Assembly: GCF_002222615.2 (NCBI RefSeq)
Contig: NZ_CP022412.2
Span: 4,464,001-4,528,000 of the forward strand
Reading direction: 5' to 3'
Length of the DNA stretch: 64,000 nucleotides
DNA from: Bacteroides caccae
Lineage (GTDB): Bacteria > Bacteroidota > Bacteroidia > Bacteroidales > Bacteroidaceae
Positions 20,531 through 30,280 of the stretch are shown piece by piece. The translations under genes and the position numbers were made by a program. The notes under the pieces are model-generated. The model searched no databases. It was given only the letters and a program-made list of their open reading frames with translations, and was not told the DNA's origin. Numbering within the stretch: the stretch's first letter is position 1; every line of letters starts with the position of its first letter.

Positions 20531-21166
20531 TCAAAACCTTAATTGTAACTTCTTAGCCACAAATTCTTCTACAAACCGTACCGTTTCTTCAATCCCTAAA
20601 GAAGACGAATCAATACACAGATGATAAGTAGCTGCCGCTCCCCATGTCTTATAACTATAATAATTATAATATTCCGAACGTCTTTTATCGGCTTTCTCTA
20701 TCATCTCTTCTGCCACTTCTTCATTCACATTATGAATCCGGCAAAGACGTATGATACGGTCTTCTTTGGAAGCCGAGATAAAAACATTGGCACAACGGGG
20801 ATGTTCCCTTAAAATATAGTCAGCACAGCGCCCTACAAACACACAGGATTTTTCTGCCGCCAAACGACGGATAACGTCACTCTGTACCTTGAACAGTGCA
20901 TCATTACTCAAACAATTGTTACAAGGCATGGCTCCCTCACTGATAAAGGGGAAACGCATACCAAATAATCCGCCGATAATTCCCTGCGAAGCTTTCTCGT
21001 CCGCCTTCTCAAAAAACTCTTTGCATAATCCGCTCTCCTCAGATGCCAGATTAATCAGTTCTTTATCGTAAAAGTCAATGCCCAGACGAGCAGCCAGTTT
21101 CTCTCCTATTTCTTTTCCGCCGCTACCTAGTTGGCGACCGATATTAATGACATAATTACCGTTCAT
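20531..21166 (-). CDS. Cytidylate-kinase-like P-loop protein
   Basis: 211 residues from the ATG at 21166. An upstream ATG at 21196 lies in the promoter -7 region (21194-21201), so it cannot be the start. The N-terminus has NIGRQLGSGGKEIGEKLAARLG, a P-loop with the GSGGKEIG form typical of the Cytidylate_kin2 group, then DKELI and later VFVGRCADYIL. Unlike classical CMP kinase it lacks an obvious NMP-binding insert. These proteins are common in Bacteroidetes and their substrate is not established. It stands alone between a terminator and the beta-barrel gene. Confidence 0.8.
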   Translation of the reverse strand: MNGNYVINIGRQLGSGGKEIGEKLAARLGIDFYDKELINLASEESGLCKEFFEKADEKASQGIIGGLFGMRFPFISEGAMPCNNCLSNDALFKVQSDVIRRLAAEKSCVFVGRCADYILREHPRCANVFISASKEDRIIRLCRIHNVNEEVAEEMIEKADKRRSEYYNYYSYKTWGAAATYHLCIDSSSLGIEETVRFVEEFVAKKLQLRF

Positions 21167-21193
21167 AGTAAACTTAATTTTATGGTTGTGTAG

Positions 21194-21201
21194 CAAACAT
21201 A
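21194..21201 (-). promoter_or_regulatory. -7 promoter element for the kinase-like gene
   Basis: TATGTTTG on the minus strand (TAnnTTTG). Its position decides the start codon of the gene: the ATG at 21166 leaves a leader of about 20 nt. Confidence 0.5.
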
Positions 21202-21218
21202 CGACTTTTTTCTAAAAC

Positions 21219-23975
21219 TCACATCATCAAACGAAAGTTATATTTAAAAGTGACGATGAAATATCCCTTTATTTCCTGCGTACGATACTCATAAAAGCCA
21301 TCAGAAGTAGCCATACGCCCATAACTTTTTTTCTTTCCCAGAATATCCGCCCAATAAGCCGACAATTCCGCTTCCTTCTTCTTCAGGAAACGCCATGTAG
21401 CACCGGCATTCCACAATATTTCATCATCTTCCCCTTTCTGAATATTCGTTCCGCTACGAAGATTATACGTAGCATCTGTGCGCAACTGCAACCCGAAAGG
21501 AAAATCAACATAACCATTCAGACCGAAATTATAATAACGCGTATAGGTATCATTATCGTTCAAAGAATTAAGCGAGTATTGGTAATTCCAGGAAGTAGAT
21601 AAGTCAATGCCTCCCCAAGAAGGTTGATAAGACGCCTGTGCCTCACAATTCAATCCGGTATCACGGGTTGTACTCTTTTCCGGCTGTAAGCTTTTATCTT
21701 CATTAATCATACCTACACGGTTACTATGATTACCGGACATATCCAATCTTAAAGAGAAATGTCCAAAACGTTTCCACCAGCTAGCCCCTGCGGACAAATT
21801 CCAATTACCGTTTATATTGACCGGATACGTTTCGCGTCCACCGGTCTGCACGTCATATATCATGACTTGTGTAACACTGTTTTGCTCCACCTGTCCGCCT
21901 AGGTTTGCAGATATACCTTTAGGTGAGTTCTGAAAATTCAGACGTATATTATGACTAAACATCTGCTTCAAGTCAGGATTTCCACGGGTGATATACAGCG
22001 GATTGCTATTATCCGTCAACGGCATCAAATCCGACAAAGAAGGCTGCCGGGTATTACCGTTATAATTCAGGCTGACACGCATCTCTTTCTTCCGCCAACT
22101 CATCCATATCATAGGTTGGAAATCAATCATATTCATGGCAGTATCCGCATAAAGTTTCCCTACTTTCCGGTCAATGGTACGCCTTTGCGGCGTAACCCCC
22201 AGTGATGCGTTAAACATCCATGTGTCATCCGAATAGTTGACTCCTACATTCAGGTCGTGCCCATTACTGCGGCTGTGGCTACGGTTGCTCAAACTATCTA
22301 CATACCCCGCCTCGTAACCGGAAGGTAACTCACCGTAAATATCCGAACTCGCCAGGGAAGACAATTCATAAGTATCGCGGTTACTCCGTTCATACCGGGT
22401 ACTCCAGTTATATGCCACCCGCAGACGTACCTTCTTTCCGACAGGTTGAGTAAACGAAAGTCCCACCCGCCAGGAATTATTGCGCTGGGGTGACTTCAAA
22501 TACTGGTTACGATAAAGTACCGAGTCATTCCCATTCTTATCCTTCAAGCGAAAATAGGTAGTCTCGGAAAGAGAGAAACTTTCATTATTTCCCCACGAAT
22601 CGGAATTCTGAATATTCAGTCCCAGAGTTGTTCCTTTTTCGTTCAGGCGTCTCATCACTCCCATTGCCCAATGGTAGCGGTGGGATTCATTTTCCGACCG
22701 TGACCGATTCTCACTACGGTTCACCTTTATATCCCGGGGAACAGACTCAAAATCACTGAACAAGTTCTCATGGTTTACGCCGGGAGGAGCGTCAAAAGAA
22801 GCACTCTGACTGTTACTTTCATTTTGATTAGGAGTATACCCGAAATTTCCACTGAAGTTGACACGCGTGCTTTTATCTACTTTCCACTCTCCCAACAAGC
22901 TGGAATTGACCGACCGCCCTTTAGAGTTTCCTTCGTTGGCAGAGGCCGAATATTGGTTGCCACCAGTCAAATACTGCTCCTGATACATAGAAGATATATT
23001 CCCGTTCCTGTTAAGATTATAATTCACATGGCCATTCAAAGAAAACTTTCCACCAAATTTATGTGCCATATTCAATCCCAGCGAATTATTGATATTATCT
23101 TTGTATGTACTGTTCTGATATCTATTAGTAGAACGGGCTATAAAAGACAGGTTTTCCCCATTCTTACGGAAATAATTCACTTGTGCCTCCAGATCCTTCT
23201 TCTTATTATTGCCATACCCTACCGTCGCATTTGTCAGCCAAGTCTTATTCAGTTCATCCTTGGTTTGCAAGTCAAGCACATATTTCTTTTCTCCCGAACT
23301 GATTCCCGTAAATTCTTCCTCTTTTGATTTCTTGTCGTACACCTTTAACTTGCTAATCAAGTTTGCCGGCAGATTCTCAAGCGCGGTCTTTTTATCTCCT
23401 GAAAAGAAAGACTCCCCATTTACATTAATTTCGCTGATAGGCTGACCGTTGTAAGTCAATGAATGGTCTTTTTTGTTATACACCAGTCCGGGAATACGTT
23501 TCACCAAGTCTTCCAGATAAGCTCCTTCGGGAGTTTTGTAGGCAGAAGCATTGATAACAGTCGTATCTCCTTCCATAACCACTTCCCTCAATTTTCCGGT
23601 CACTACCACCTCATCAATCTGAAGGTCATCATCCTTCAGTACGATAGTGCCCGCATTTATAGATACGGAATCTCCCAATGCACGGTAGAAAGACTGCATT
23701 CCCATAAATGAAACCTTCAACAGATATTCTTTCTTTTTCTGTGGCTGATAAGTTAGAGTAAATCGACCGTTTTTGTCACTTGCCGTACCTTTTACAAAAG
23801 CAGAGTCCATCTTTTCCAAGACGACAATACTGGCAGAAGGCAAAGATTGTTTCCTTTCACTTCCGGTTTCCAGCATTTGTACCCTTCCCCTGACAGTCCT
23901 CACCTGTTGCGCATACACTGTTGTATGCATACAAAATAACAGTAAAAGTAATCCGCCCAGTCTGCAAATTTTCAT
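21219..23975 (-). CDS. Outer-membrane beta-barrel protein with CarboxypepD_reg-like N-terminus (TonB-dependent-receptor-like)
   Basis: 918 residues with a signal peptide (cleavage near VYAQQ). Residues about 26-110 resemble a carboxypeptidase-regulatory-like domain. Then comes a plug-like segment (IDEVVVTGKLREVVMEGDTTVINASAYKTPEGAYLEDLVKRIPG is family-typical), and a long Asn/Ser-rich barrel with many short aromatic strands to the C-terminus (FIVTFKYNFRLMM). This is the OMP_b-brl_2-like group, whose members are often annotated as TonB-dependent receptors. There is no SusD partner, so import of a glycan through a SusCD complex is not expected. Substrate unknown. Confidence 0.8.
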   Translation of the reverse strand: MKICRLGGLLLLLFCMHTTVYAQQVRTVRGRVQMLETGSERKQSLPSASIVVLEKMDSAFVKGTASDKNGRFTLTYQPQKKKEYLLKVSFMGMQSFYRALGDSVSINAGTIVLKDDDLQIDEVVVTGKLREVVMEGDTTVINASAYKTPEGAYLEDLVKRIPGLVYNKKDHSLTYNGQPISEINVNGESFFSGDKKTALENLPANLISKLKVYDKKSKEEEFTGISSGEKKYVLDLQTKDELNKTWLTNATVGYGNNKKKDLEAQVNYFRKNGENLSFIARSTNRYQNSTYKDNINNSLGLNMAHKFGGKFSLNGHVNYNLNRNGNISSMYQEQYLTGGNQYSASANEGNSKGRSVNSSLLGEWKVDKSTRVNFSGNFGYTPNQNESNSQSASFDAPPGVNHENLFSDFESVPRDIKVNRSENRSRSENESHRYHWAMGVMRRLNEKGTTLGLNIQNSDSWGNNESFSLSETTYFRLKDKNGNDSVLYRNQYLKSPQRNNSWRVGLSFTQPVGKKVRLRVAYNWSTRYERSNRDTYELSSLASSDIYGELPSGYEAGYVDSLSNRSHSRSNGHDLNVGVNYSDDTWMFNASLGVTPQRRTIDRKVGKLYADTAMNMIDFQPMIWMSWRKKEMRVSLNYNGNTRQPSLSDLMPLTDNSNPLYITRGNPDLKQMFSHNIRLNFQNSPKGISANLGGQVEQNSVTQVMIYDVQTGGRETYPVNINGNWNLSAGASWWKRFGHFSLRLDMSGNHSNRVGMINEDKSLQPEKSTTRDTGLNCEAQASYQPSWGGIDLSTSWNYQYSLNSLNDNDTYTRYYNFGLNGYVDFPFGLQLRTDATYNLRSGTNIQKGEDDEILWNAGATWRFLKKKEAELSAYWADILGKKKSYGRMATSDGFYEYRTQEIKGYFIVTFKYNFRLMM

Positions 23976-24120
23976 GTCAATAGCAGTATAAGTCTATATT
24001 TTAGTTTGAGTCTTAGTAAACAATGTAAAATTAAGGAGTTTCTTTAGAAAGCTTACTATTTTATTCATTTTATTAAAACAAATTACATTCCAATCACACA
24101 AGGTCACAATATAAACTAAC

Positions 24121-24190
24121 AAAAAGACTTCCTCCACATATAAAAATATACTCTTTGAGAAGAATATCCTTTTTATAGAGGAAGAAGTCT
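24121..24190 (-). terminator. Probable terminator of the BtuB operon
   Basis: An AGACTTC / GAAGTCT stem extended by CTC/GAG across a small bulge, followed on the minus strand by TTTTT. The loop is long (over 40 nt), hence moderate confidence. The rest of the 251-bp gap 23976-24226 shows no gene I trust. Confidence 0.45.
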
Positions 24191-24226
24191 CCCTATCAAC
24201 AAAAACTATCAATTAGAAACTCATGA

Positions 24227-25531
24227 TCACTTAAAATTCTCCGTAAAGAAAACTCCTGCCGGAAAACTATTCTTATTTTTTATATCAAACTGTAAAGCCG
24301 GTGTTTTATTGAAATCAAAAATAGCAATATCATTGGTTTTATAATCTGCATATCCTTTCAGAGTGGCAAAATAAACTTCCCCACTCACCGGATCAACTCC
24401 CAAACTGTTATAATAAATCCCTGCATCCTCCACATACTCTTTTATATCAGCAACTTCTTCCGTCTCATTCTGAGAAAAAACATGTCGGTATAGCTTAAAG
24501 CCGGCATTACTGAAATAGATAATATCATCTTTAGCAGAAAAAGCAGGGGCAACTCCCCACCCGGCACCAATACTGACATTCAAAGTATGAGAATCAATAG
24601 TCTTATAATCAACCGGACTGACTTTTATAATACTCGCAGGCTTTGTACATGAAACCCACAAATTTCCATCATATGTTTTAGCAACACCGGATAAAGCGCT
24701 TTCAAAAGAAATAATATGTATAACAGTCCCGTTTTGAATAACAAAAAGTTGCTTATTGCCCATCACAAAAGCTTTGTCTCCAACCACAGCCATACGATTT
24801 TTCAAAGCGCCTTTCGTCCCCTCAACAAAAGTCAGAACTTCGGTGGAAGTATCCAGCATATAAACTCCATTATTATCACGAATATAAAGATTCTCTCCGA
24901 CTACAGCCAAATTGGACGGCCAGGACAAAGTAGTATTATCATAAACCTTTTCTTTCTCCAAACTAGTAGCATTCGCAATAGTCAGCAGCCCTTCACCACC
25001 ATTTTTGGCTCCATTTTGAGAAAGTATATACATCTTATTATCACTGATAAACAGGTCTTGACAGACATTACCAAGCAAAGTTTGATTTACCCGATAATAT
25101 GCACTATCTACCGCTATGCCTTTTGAATCCACAAAAGTCAAAGTTCCGGTTTCATTCCCCATATTTCCTTCATTCAAAATAAAGGCACCTTTGCCAAACC
25201 GCCCTTCCACCTTGGCTGTCATAGTCGTTTGAAGGTTTTCTCCCTTATCATCCGATACCGCCAGTCCTATAACATACTCTCCAGTCTTAGGCTGTGAAAA
25301 CTTATATGTTGAAGCGGTTGAAACTTCCTTTCCGTCTACTGTCCACAAATATCTCATCGCCCCAGACAGATTTTCAATCCGGGCATCCAGATACAATGTA
25401 TCTAACTGCGCAATCACATTACTTTCCGATTCACTCCCGATCCATACAGATGAGTTCAAATTTTCCTCCTCATCACATGCTGTAAAAACCAGCCCCAAGG
25501 CAACAACTGCCAATACAAAATACCTTTTCAT
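24227..25531 (-). CDS. PKD-like plus beta-propeller surface lipoprotein (second BtuG-like protein)
   Basis: 434 residues, lipobox FTAC. Residues about 25-110 form a PKD-like domain (YLWTVDGKEVSTASTYKFS then GEYVIGLAVSD). The rest is a propeller of the BtuG/DUF5074/YncE type, starting with FILNEGNMGNETGTLTFVD, which closely parallels the start of the BtuG propeller encoded two genes upstream (LLNEGNMGSNKCTLDFYD). As the last gene of the riboswitch-controlled operon it probably acts on the cell surface in cobalamin or corrinoid capture. It may bind a different corrinoid or partner from BtuG. The function is inferred from operon and fold similarity only. Confidence 0.75.
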   Translation of the reverse strand: MKRYFVLAVVALGLVFTACDEEENLNSSVWIGSESESNVIAQLDTLYLDARIENLSGAMRYLWTVDGKEVSTASTYKFSQPKTGEYVIGLAVSDDKGENLQTTMTAKVEGRFGKGAFILNEGNMGNETGTLTFVDSKGIAVDSAYYRVNQTLLGNVCQDLFISDNKMYILSQNGAKNGGEGLLTIANATSLEKEKVYDNTTLSWPSNLAVVGENLYIRDNNGVYMLDTSTEVLTFVEGTKGALKNRMAVVGDKAFVMGNKQLFVIQNGTVIHIISFESALSGVAKTYDGNLWVSCTKPASIIKVSPVDYKTIDSHTLNVSIGAGWGVAPAFSAKDDIIYFSNAGFKLYRHVFSQNETEEVADIKEYVEDAGIYYNSLGVDPVSGEVYFATLKGYADYKTNDIAIFDFNKTPALQFDIKNKNSFPAGVFFTENFK

Positions 25532-25562
25532 TTCAAATTCTTATTATCAATTATTTCTTAAC

Positions 25563-26879
25563 TTATTTGCGGGTATCGATATCAACTCCTAAAACATGCA
25601 AATCCTCAACCCCTGATATCTCAGTGGAACATTCACCTAACCAACCATTTTCCTGATTGACACCGGTATATATCTTTATGAAATCAATTCCCGGCAAATG
25701 TACCTTCTGACCTTTTGAATTTACTGCCCAATCTATATCAATAGCAGACTCATCTTTAGTGTTCACCTCATTATCAGCATAACCATAACGGAATTTATAC
25801 AAAACAAAATAATTACCTTGTCCACTTTCATCAACAGCATTTTGAGGTAAACAAGTCCCTTTAAATGTTATCTTATCTTCTTTTATCCATTCCGGAAAAT
25901 AACACTGATTATGAAATGTATTTTTCACTTTATATCCCGAATTTCCCCGGTTATCTTCCCACCGGATATATTTCTCTCTTTCTTCCGAAGTTTCCGGTTC
26001 TTTTTCCGGACGATAATAAGTGATTTCATAGTTTCGATAAGTCTCCACATCATTTCCCGCAGCTACAGCCTTGTCATACCATAATTCCAGTGCAGCGTCT
26101 TCATGAGCACTACCGGCAATCTCATACCATTCGTCCTCATCCGGCATACCATTCTGATTTTTATCATAAGCTACCATGATCACTCCCGGCTCACAACTTC
26201 CTCCCTCCGGTGCATCAGAGTCCGGATTGGCCGCAGAATAAAAAGCATTGCCAAGTACCCGGAAATCGCGTTTTCCGGTAACATTAGTTATTGTATGGTC
26301 AAAACCTACTACGACATATCCTCCGAACCCTCCTAAAGAAATCATCCCCTTTTTATTGTTACCGATAGCTGCCAATACTTTTTCGTTCATAACCTCTTGT
26401 GTGTCTCCTTCGTCATATGCCGGCAACGCATTAGTAAATTGTCCCACGGCCGGAACAAAATCAAGAACTTTAGTGATATAAGCCGTTGCTCCTTCAGGAG
26501 CCGGTTCGATATTATCAAAAGTTACTGTGACCGTAAAAAGATAATCATAATGATTCTCACCTTGTGACGCACGTAAAATCAGTTCGTATTCTCCTACCTC
26601 CTCAAACATATACTCCAAATCTTTTGTCCGGGCAATTTCACTGCCGTCCAGCAACCATAAATAAGAGATCCCTTCATCCGACTCACTTTCAACCCGTACC
26701 TTCAACAGTTGATCAACAACAACCGCAAAGCCACCCTCCGGTTGCGACACACGGATGTCTTCCTTTTTCAGTAGGTAAGGCTCCGAAGCATCTTCTCCAT
26801 CATTACATCCTGTGAATACAGTTCCTACAAACAAAGAAACTGCAATGACTAATGCTAGTCTTAAAATTTTCCTGTCCAT
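25563..26879 (-). CDS. PKD-domain surface lipoprotein of the B12 uptake operon
   Basis: 438 residues, lipobox FTGC. Residues about 30-125 are a PKD-like beta-sandwich (YLWLLDGSEI, VGEYELILRASQG). The remaining 300 residues form a domain I do not recognise, rich in Gly, Tyr and acidic residues, including the calcium-loop-like stretch YDKNQNGMPDEDEWYEIAG. The gene lies 16 bp after btuG and 31 bp before the second propeller gene, so it belongs to the same cobalamin-regulated transcript. A role as a surface accessory for corrinoid binding is an inference from position. Confidence 0.65.
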   Translation of the reverse strand: MDRKILRLALVIAVSLFVGTVFTGCNDGEDASEPYLLKKEDIRVSQPEGGFAVVVDQLLKVRVESESDEGISYLWLLDGSEIARTKDLEYMFEEVGEYELILRASQGENHYDYLFTVTVTFDNIEPAPEGATAYITKVLDFVPAVGQFTNALPAYDEGDTQEVMNEKVLAAIGNNKKGMISLGGFGGYVVVGFDHTITNVTGKRDFRVLGNAFYSAANPDSDAPEGGSCEPGVIMVAYDKNQNGMPDEDEWYEIAGSAHEDAALELWYDKAVAAGNDVETYRNYEITYYRPEKEPETSEEREKYIRWEDNRGNSGYKVKNTFHNQCYFPEWIKEDKITFKGTCLPQNAVDESGQGNYFVLYKFRYGYADNEVNTKDESAIDIDWAVNSKGQKVHLPGIDFIKIYTGVNQENGWLGECSTEISGVEDLHVLGVDIDTRK

Positions 26880-26895
26880 TTTTATTCATTATTAG

Positions 26896-28056
26896 TTATT
26901 GAAATGTTTTCGTTGTAAAAGCAAAATGAGCCGGTATATCCCCCGCCCTGACTTTCCATCTTTTCTTTCCTTCAGGACTGAAACAGTAGAGATAACCGGG
27001 TACAACATAACTTTTTGCATCCGTTACAAATATTTCTTTGGTCTCGGGATTTACAGCTATCCCATACGGAATTGTTATTTCTGTTTCAGTTCCATCAGTA
27101 ATAAAATTGCGGGATACTATTTTATTTTGTTTCACGTCATAGAGGGCGTAAGTAATAGTATTACTTTCCGTCACATAACTCCATTCTACACTTGTCATGT
27201 AAATCGAATCTCCACTCAAACACATTTCACTGGCAGCAATTCCCAAATTTCCTGTCACACGATCTGTCTGAGTATCTATAATAAAAACATCCGATCCCGT
27301 TCCATAATAATCTCCTCTCGAACTCACATATATACGGCCGTATCTATCCAGTTTCATACGGTGAAGATTTATAGCTACATCAATTGTTTTAATAACTTGA
27401 AAAGTCTTCAAGTCAATCACCGATACCGTCCGGTCATAGTCCGGAAAACGATAACCGCCGGAATTGGCAACATAAAGTTTTCCATCTTTTATTACCATTT
27501 CTTCCGGTTGATAGCCGACTACCACTTCACGGGTTACAGCCAAACTTGTCGTATCCACTTCAACCACTTTTCCCGGACGCGCATTGGGATCTATTCCGAC
27601 AGGGCCTGCATAAGAACTTACATAAGCCTTTCCATCATTAAAAGTGATATACCGGCAATTTGTCACATTTATTTGCCCCAGATGTTGTGCCGTTTCCACA
27701 TCCATCACCTCTATAAAATTCGAGCAATTGATTACGGCATACAGCTTATCTCCATAAATCTGCAAATCATTTCCAACATCCCCCAGTTCTTTCACTACGG
27801 ACGGATTCCGCTCGGCATAAATATTACGATGATACTTACCGGTAGTGCTGTCATAAAAATCAAGCGTACACTTATTACTTCCCATATTTCCTTCATTGAG
27901 AAGATACATTCCTTTAATACTGACGCCCCCTAAAGGATCCTTGCCAACATCTATCTCGTCAGAAGGTAGAACCGGAAGCTCGCCCCGACAAGCCAGCAAA
28001 CAACAGCCTGTTAATATACCAAGCAAGACACGCGAAAGAATATTATTCACAATCAT
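26896..28056 (-). CDS. btuG: BtuG-like cobalamin-binding surface lipoprotein (beta-propeller)
   Basis: 386 residues. A signal peptide with a Cys-rich lipobox (LLAC) anchors it outside. The mature protein is a seven-bladed propeller with repeated segments such as DKLYAVINCSNFIEVMDVETA, GKLYVANSGGY and GRIYVSSRGDYYGTGSDVF. In Bacteroides, BtuG proteins bind cobalamin with very high affinity and sit over the BtuB channel. The start codon overlaps the btuB stop by 4 bases (ATGA), which implies coupled translation and a paired complex. The symbol is assigned from fold plus position directly behind btuB under a cobalamin riboswitch. Confidence 0.85.
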   Translation of the reverse strand: MIVNNILSRVLLGILTGCCLLACRGELPVLPSDEIDVGKDPLGGVSIKGMYLLNEGNMGSNKCTLDFYDSTTGKYHRNIYAERNPSVVKELGDVGNDLQIYGDKLYAVINCSNFIEVMDVETAQHLGQINVTNCRYITFNDGKAYVSSYAGPVGIDPNARPGKVVEVDTTSLAVTREVVVGYQPEEMVIKDGKLYVANSGGYRFPDYDRTVSVIDLKTFQVIKTIDVAINLHRMKLDRYGRIYVSSRGDYYGTGSDVFIIDTQTDRVTGNLGIAASEMCLSGDSIYMTSVEWSYVTESNTITYALYDVKQNKIVSRNFITDGTETEITIPYGIAVNPETKEIFVTDAKSYVVPGYLYCFSPEGKKRWKVRAGDIPAHFAFTTKTFQ

Positions 28057-30059
28057 ATCGTTAAGTTTAAAATGAATTTAAAGTTAGTTCCGGGCATCGG
28101 ATAAGACCTCACCACCTCATATTGTTGATTAAAAATATTGTTTACTTCCAAGGTCAACTTGAAATCATACTTTCTCCAACTGAATTTCTTTGCCAAAGAA
28201 AAATCACTTGTATACCAAGGAAGACGATAATTCTCCGGAGTATTGGCCGAAACGTCATAGCGCTCTCCCGTATATATAAAGCTATAATTCAATTCCCATG
28301 ATTTATATCCGGCATTTAATATAGCCGAGCCACTATGCCAGGGAATATACGATATTTGTCCCCCATACGTATCTTTATCCGACTTATCAGTAAAATCCTG
28401 TGCTTTCTGATACGTATATGATAACCGGCTGTCAAATACCCAATCGTTACCAAACTTCCAAAGTCCTTGCAAAACGACATCCACTCCTTTTATTTTAACA
28501 AGTCCCATATTAATCATTGTCCAACGAAAGAAATTATTGGTAGGAGTAGCTATTATTTTATTTTCCACCTCATTATAATACGCATCCAATTGCACATTCA
28601 GTGCTTGCAGCCAGGTTCCGGAAGATAATTTCTGATAAGTGAATCCTACGTTATACTGATTAGTATACTCAGGTTTCAGCTTTATATTCCCTATAAATGT
28701 ATAATACAAATCGTTCAAAGTCGGCATACGAAATATCCGTTTGTAAAAAGCACGCAGACTTAAATCAATATTCTTGAAAGGTTTATAGGAAGTGATAACG
28801 GTAGGAGTAAATTCCATTTTATTCCCGGCCGAAGTAGTATCTGAAGCAACGTTCTCATTTACAAAAGTTCCCAAGACACTGGCCTGCAACTTAAAACGCT
28901 CAAAATGTAAAGAGGTAGCTGCCGCTACCAGCGCCGTATTTCTCCGGGGATAAGGAAAATCTGTCAAATTAGCGTTCAGCTTATTCCATTGGTAGTCCGC
29001 TGAAATATTTATATCCCAAAAAGGAAAAAGAGTAACCCTGTTAGCCATTGACAAGTAAACTTCCTGTTGGCGATATGTATTATTTACATACATGGTAGCC
29101 TCCTCCTTTTGGGGATCTGCCAGATAATGCAGATAATCATACGCGTATTTGGCATTCAACAACAGACTGTACACATCACCGAAATCTTTTTTGAAAGAAG
29201 ATTGGAAAAAGAAATTTGTATCCCATTGGCGATCCTCATGTGAGAAACGATTCCGCACAACAGCACCGGGATATCCACGTTCTGAATTATAAAAATAAGC
29301 TTTCGTACGCCAGTAACCACTTTTGATCTTGCCATATAAGCCGCCCTCAGCACGCAATGCATTGACATCCCCATTACGGCGTACTGCCGTAGTATCATAT
29401 CCTCCATCCACCGCATAAGTAAATTTATACTTTCCGGTTGTATACATATATTCAGTACTAAGTGACGCACTCACATTCTCACTCAGTTTCTGTTCCCAAA
29501 GCAAAGAAGGATTGACAACTCCGAAAGAGCCCGTCTTAAAAGTCGCTTTCACATGATAAGCCCTATCCTCCCGAAAAACGGGTGTTCTCGACTGGAGATA
29601 AATAGAACCTGCAGAACCAAAATCTTTCGCCGGTTGGAAAATGGCACTTTTCTGACCATTATATAAAGTGACAGCTTCCATATTATCCAAAGAGAAACGT
29701 CCCAAATCAATCACTCCATTCTGCGCATTACCCAGTTCAATACCGTCATAAAACACTCCCACATGATTCGTTCCCATACTTCGGATATTAACGGTCTTCA
29801 ACCCGCCTATTCCACCATAATCTTTTATTTGTACTCCGGAAAAATAACGTATAGCGTCCGCTACCGAATGTGCAGCCAGTTTCTCCAACTTATCCCCTGA
29901 TAAAGATTGCACCGGAATTACCTCCTTATTAATTCTGGCAGTAACCACTACTTCATTAAGATGATGCAAACTGTCCAGTTTGCTTTGTGCTGACGACAAT
30001 AAAGCCATACTCAAAAAGCATCCTATCCCCAATACCCTAAAATAAATCTGCCCGAACAT
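28053..30059 (-). CDS. btuB: BtuB-like TonB-dependent cobalamin receptor
   Basis: 668 residues with a signal peptide (cleavage near SSAQ). A Ton-box/plug region follows (LNEVVVTARINKEVIPVQSLSGDKLEKL, then VGVFYDGIELGNAQNGVIDLGRFS), and then a 22-strand barrel ending FKFILNLTI. At this size and without an N-terminal extension it matches the vitamin and siderophore receptors, not SusC. The substrate is set by the cobalamin riboswitch in its leader and the btuG gene coupled to its stop codon. An unusually strong Shine-Dalgarno (AGGAGG) sits three bases before the ATG. It imports B12 across the outer membrane for the ABC transporter encoded divergently. Confidence 0.92.
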   Translation of the reverse strand: MFGQIYFRVLGIGCFLSMALLSSAQSKLDSLHHLNEVVVTARINKEVIPVQSLSGDKLEKLAAHSVADAIRYFSGVQIKDYGGIGGLKTVNIRSMGTNHVGVFYDGIELGNAQNGVIDLGRFSLDNMEAVTLYNGQKSAIFQPAKDFGSAGSIYLQSRTPVFREDRAYHVKATFKTGSFGVVNPSLLWEQKLSENVSASLSTEYMYTTGKYKFTYAVDGGYDTTAVRRNGDVNALRAEGGLYGKIKSGYWRTKAYFYNSERGYPGAVVRNRFSHEDRQWDTNFFFQSSFKKDFGDVYSLLLNAKYAYDYLHYLADPQKEEATMYVNNTYRQQEVYLSMANRVTLFPFWDINISADYQWNKLNANLTDFPYPRRNTALVAAATSLHFERFKLQASVLGTFVNENVASDTTSAGNKMEFTPTVITSYKPFKNIDLSLRAFYKRIFRMPTLNDLYYTFIGNIKLKPEYTNQYNVGFTYQKLSSGTWLQALNVQLDAYYNEVENKIIATPTNNFFRWTMINMGLVKIKGVDVVLQGLWKFGNDWVFDSRLSYTYQKAQDFTDKSDKDTYGGQISYIPWHSGSAILNAGYKSWELNYSFIYTGERYDVSANTPENYRLPWYTSDFSLAKKFSWRKYDFKLTLEVNNIFNQQYEVVRSYPMPGTNFKFILNLTI

Positions 30060-30062
30060 AAT

Positions 30063-30068
30063 CCTCCT
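30063..30068 (-). promoter_or_regulatory. Strong Shine-Dalgarno of btuB
   Basis: AGGAGG three bases before the ATG. Bacteroides genes rarely carry such a full SD, so it may be the target of the riboswitch. A hairpin (GTTTATT / AATAAAC, within 30069-30091) abuts it. Confidence 0.55.
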
Positions 30069-30170
30069 GTTTATTAATTAAAATAATAAACTTTCATAGG
30101 GTTACAGTGAGGATGCAATTTTCCATACACTCAAACATATACACGTGCTTCTCCCCGCATAATGGAACAC

Positions 30171-30191
30171 TCAAAAAGGCATATTCCTCCT
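30171..30191 (-). other. SD plus three-codon mini-ORF in the btuB leader
   Basis: In the leader RNA between riboswitch and btuB, an AGGAGG (30186-30191) stands three bases before an ATG at 30182, which is followed by two codons and TGA (M-P-F-stop). The SD-to-ATG layout copies that of btuB itself. It could be a translated leader peptide, a decoy, or chance. Confidence 0.35.
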
Positions 30192-30280
30192 TCCTGAAAC
30201 TTCACATCACCAATCAAAGATGTATTTTGAATAAAAAACTGCACTCTTCAAACTCTAATCCCGGAAAGTTTCAAGAATTC

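Noticed and set aside
23994..24212. A 72-residue minus-strand frame between the beta-barrel gene and the B12 operon
   Set aside because: It overlaps the probable operon terminator and its product resembles translated AT-rich DNA.
26899..27933. A 344-residue plus-strand frame
   Set aside because: It is antisense to the whole of btuG. Its composition (Ile/Ser/Tyr/His-rich) is what the complement of a propeller gene gives.
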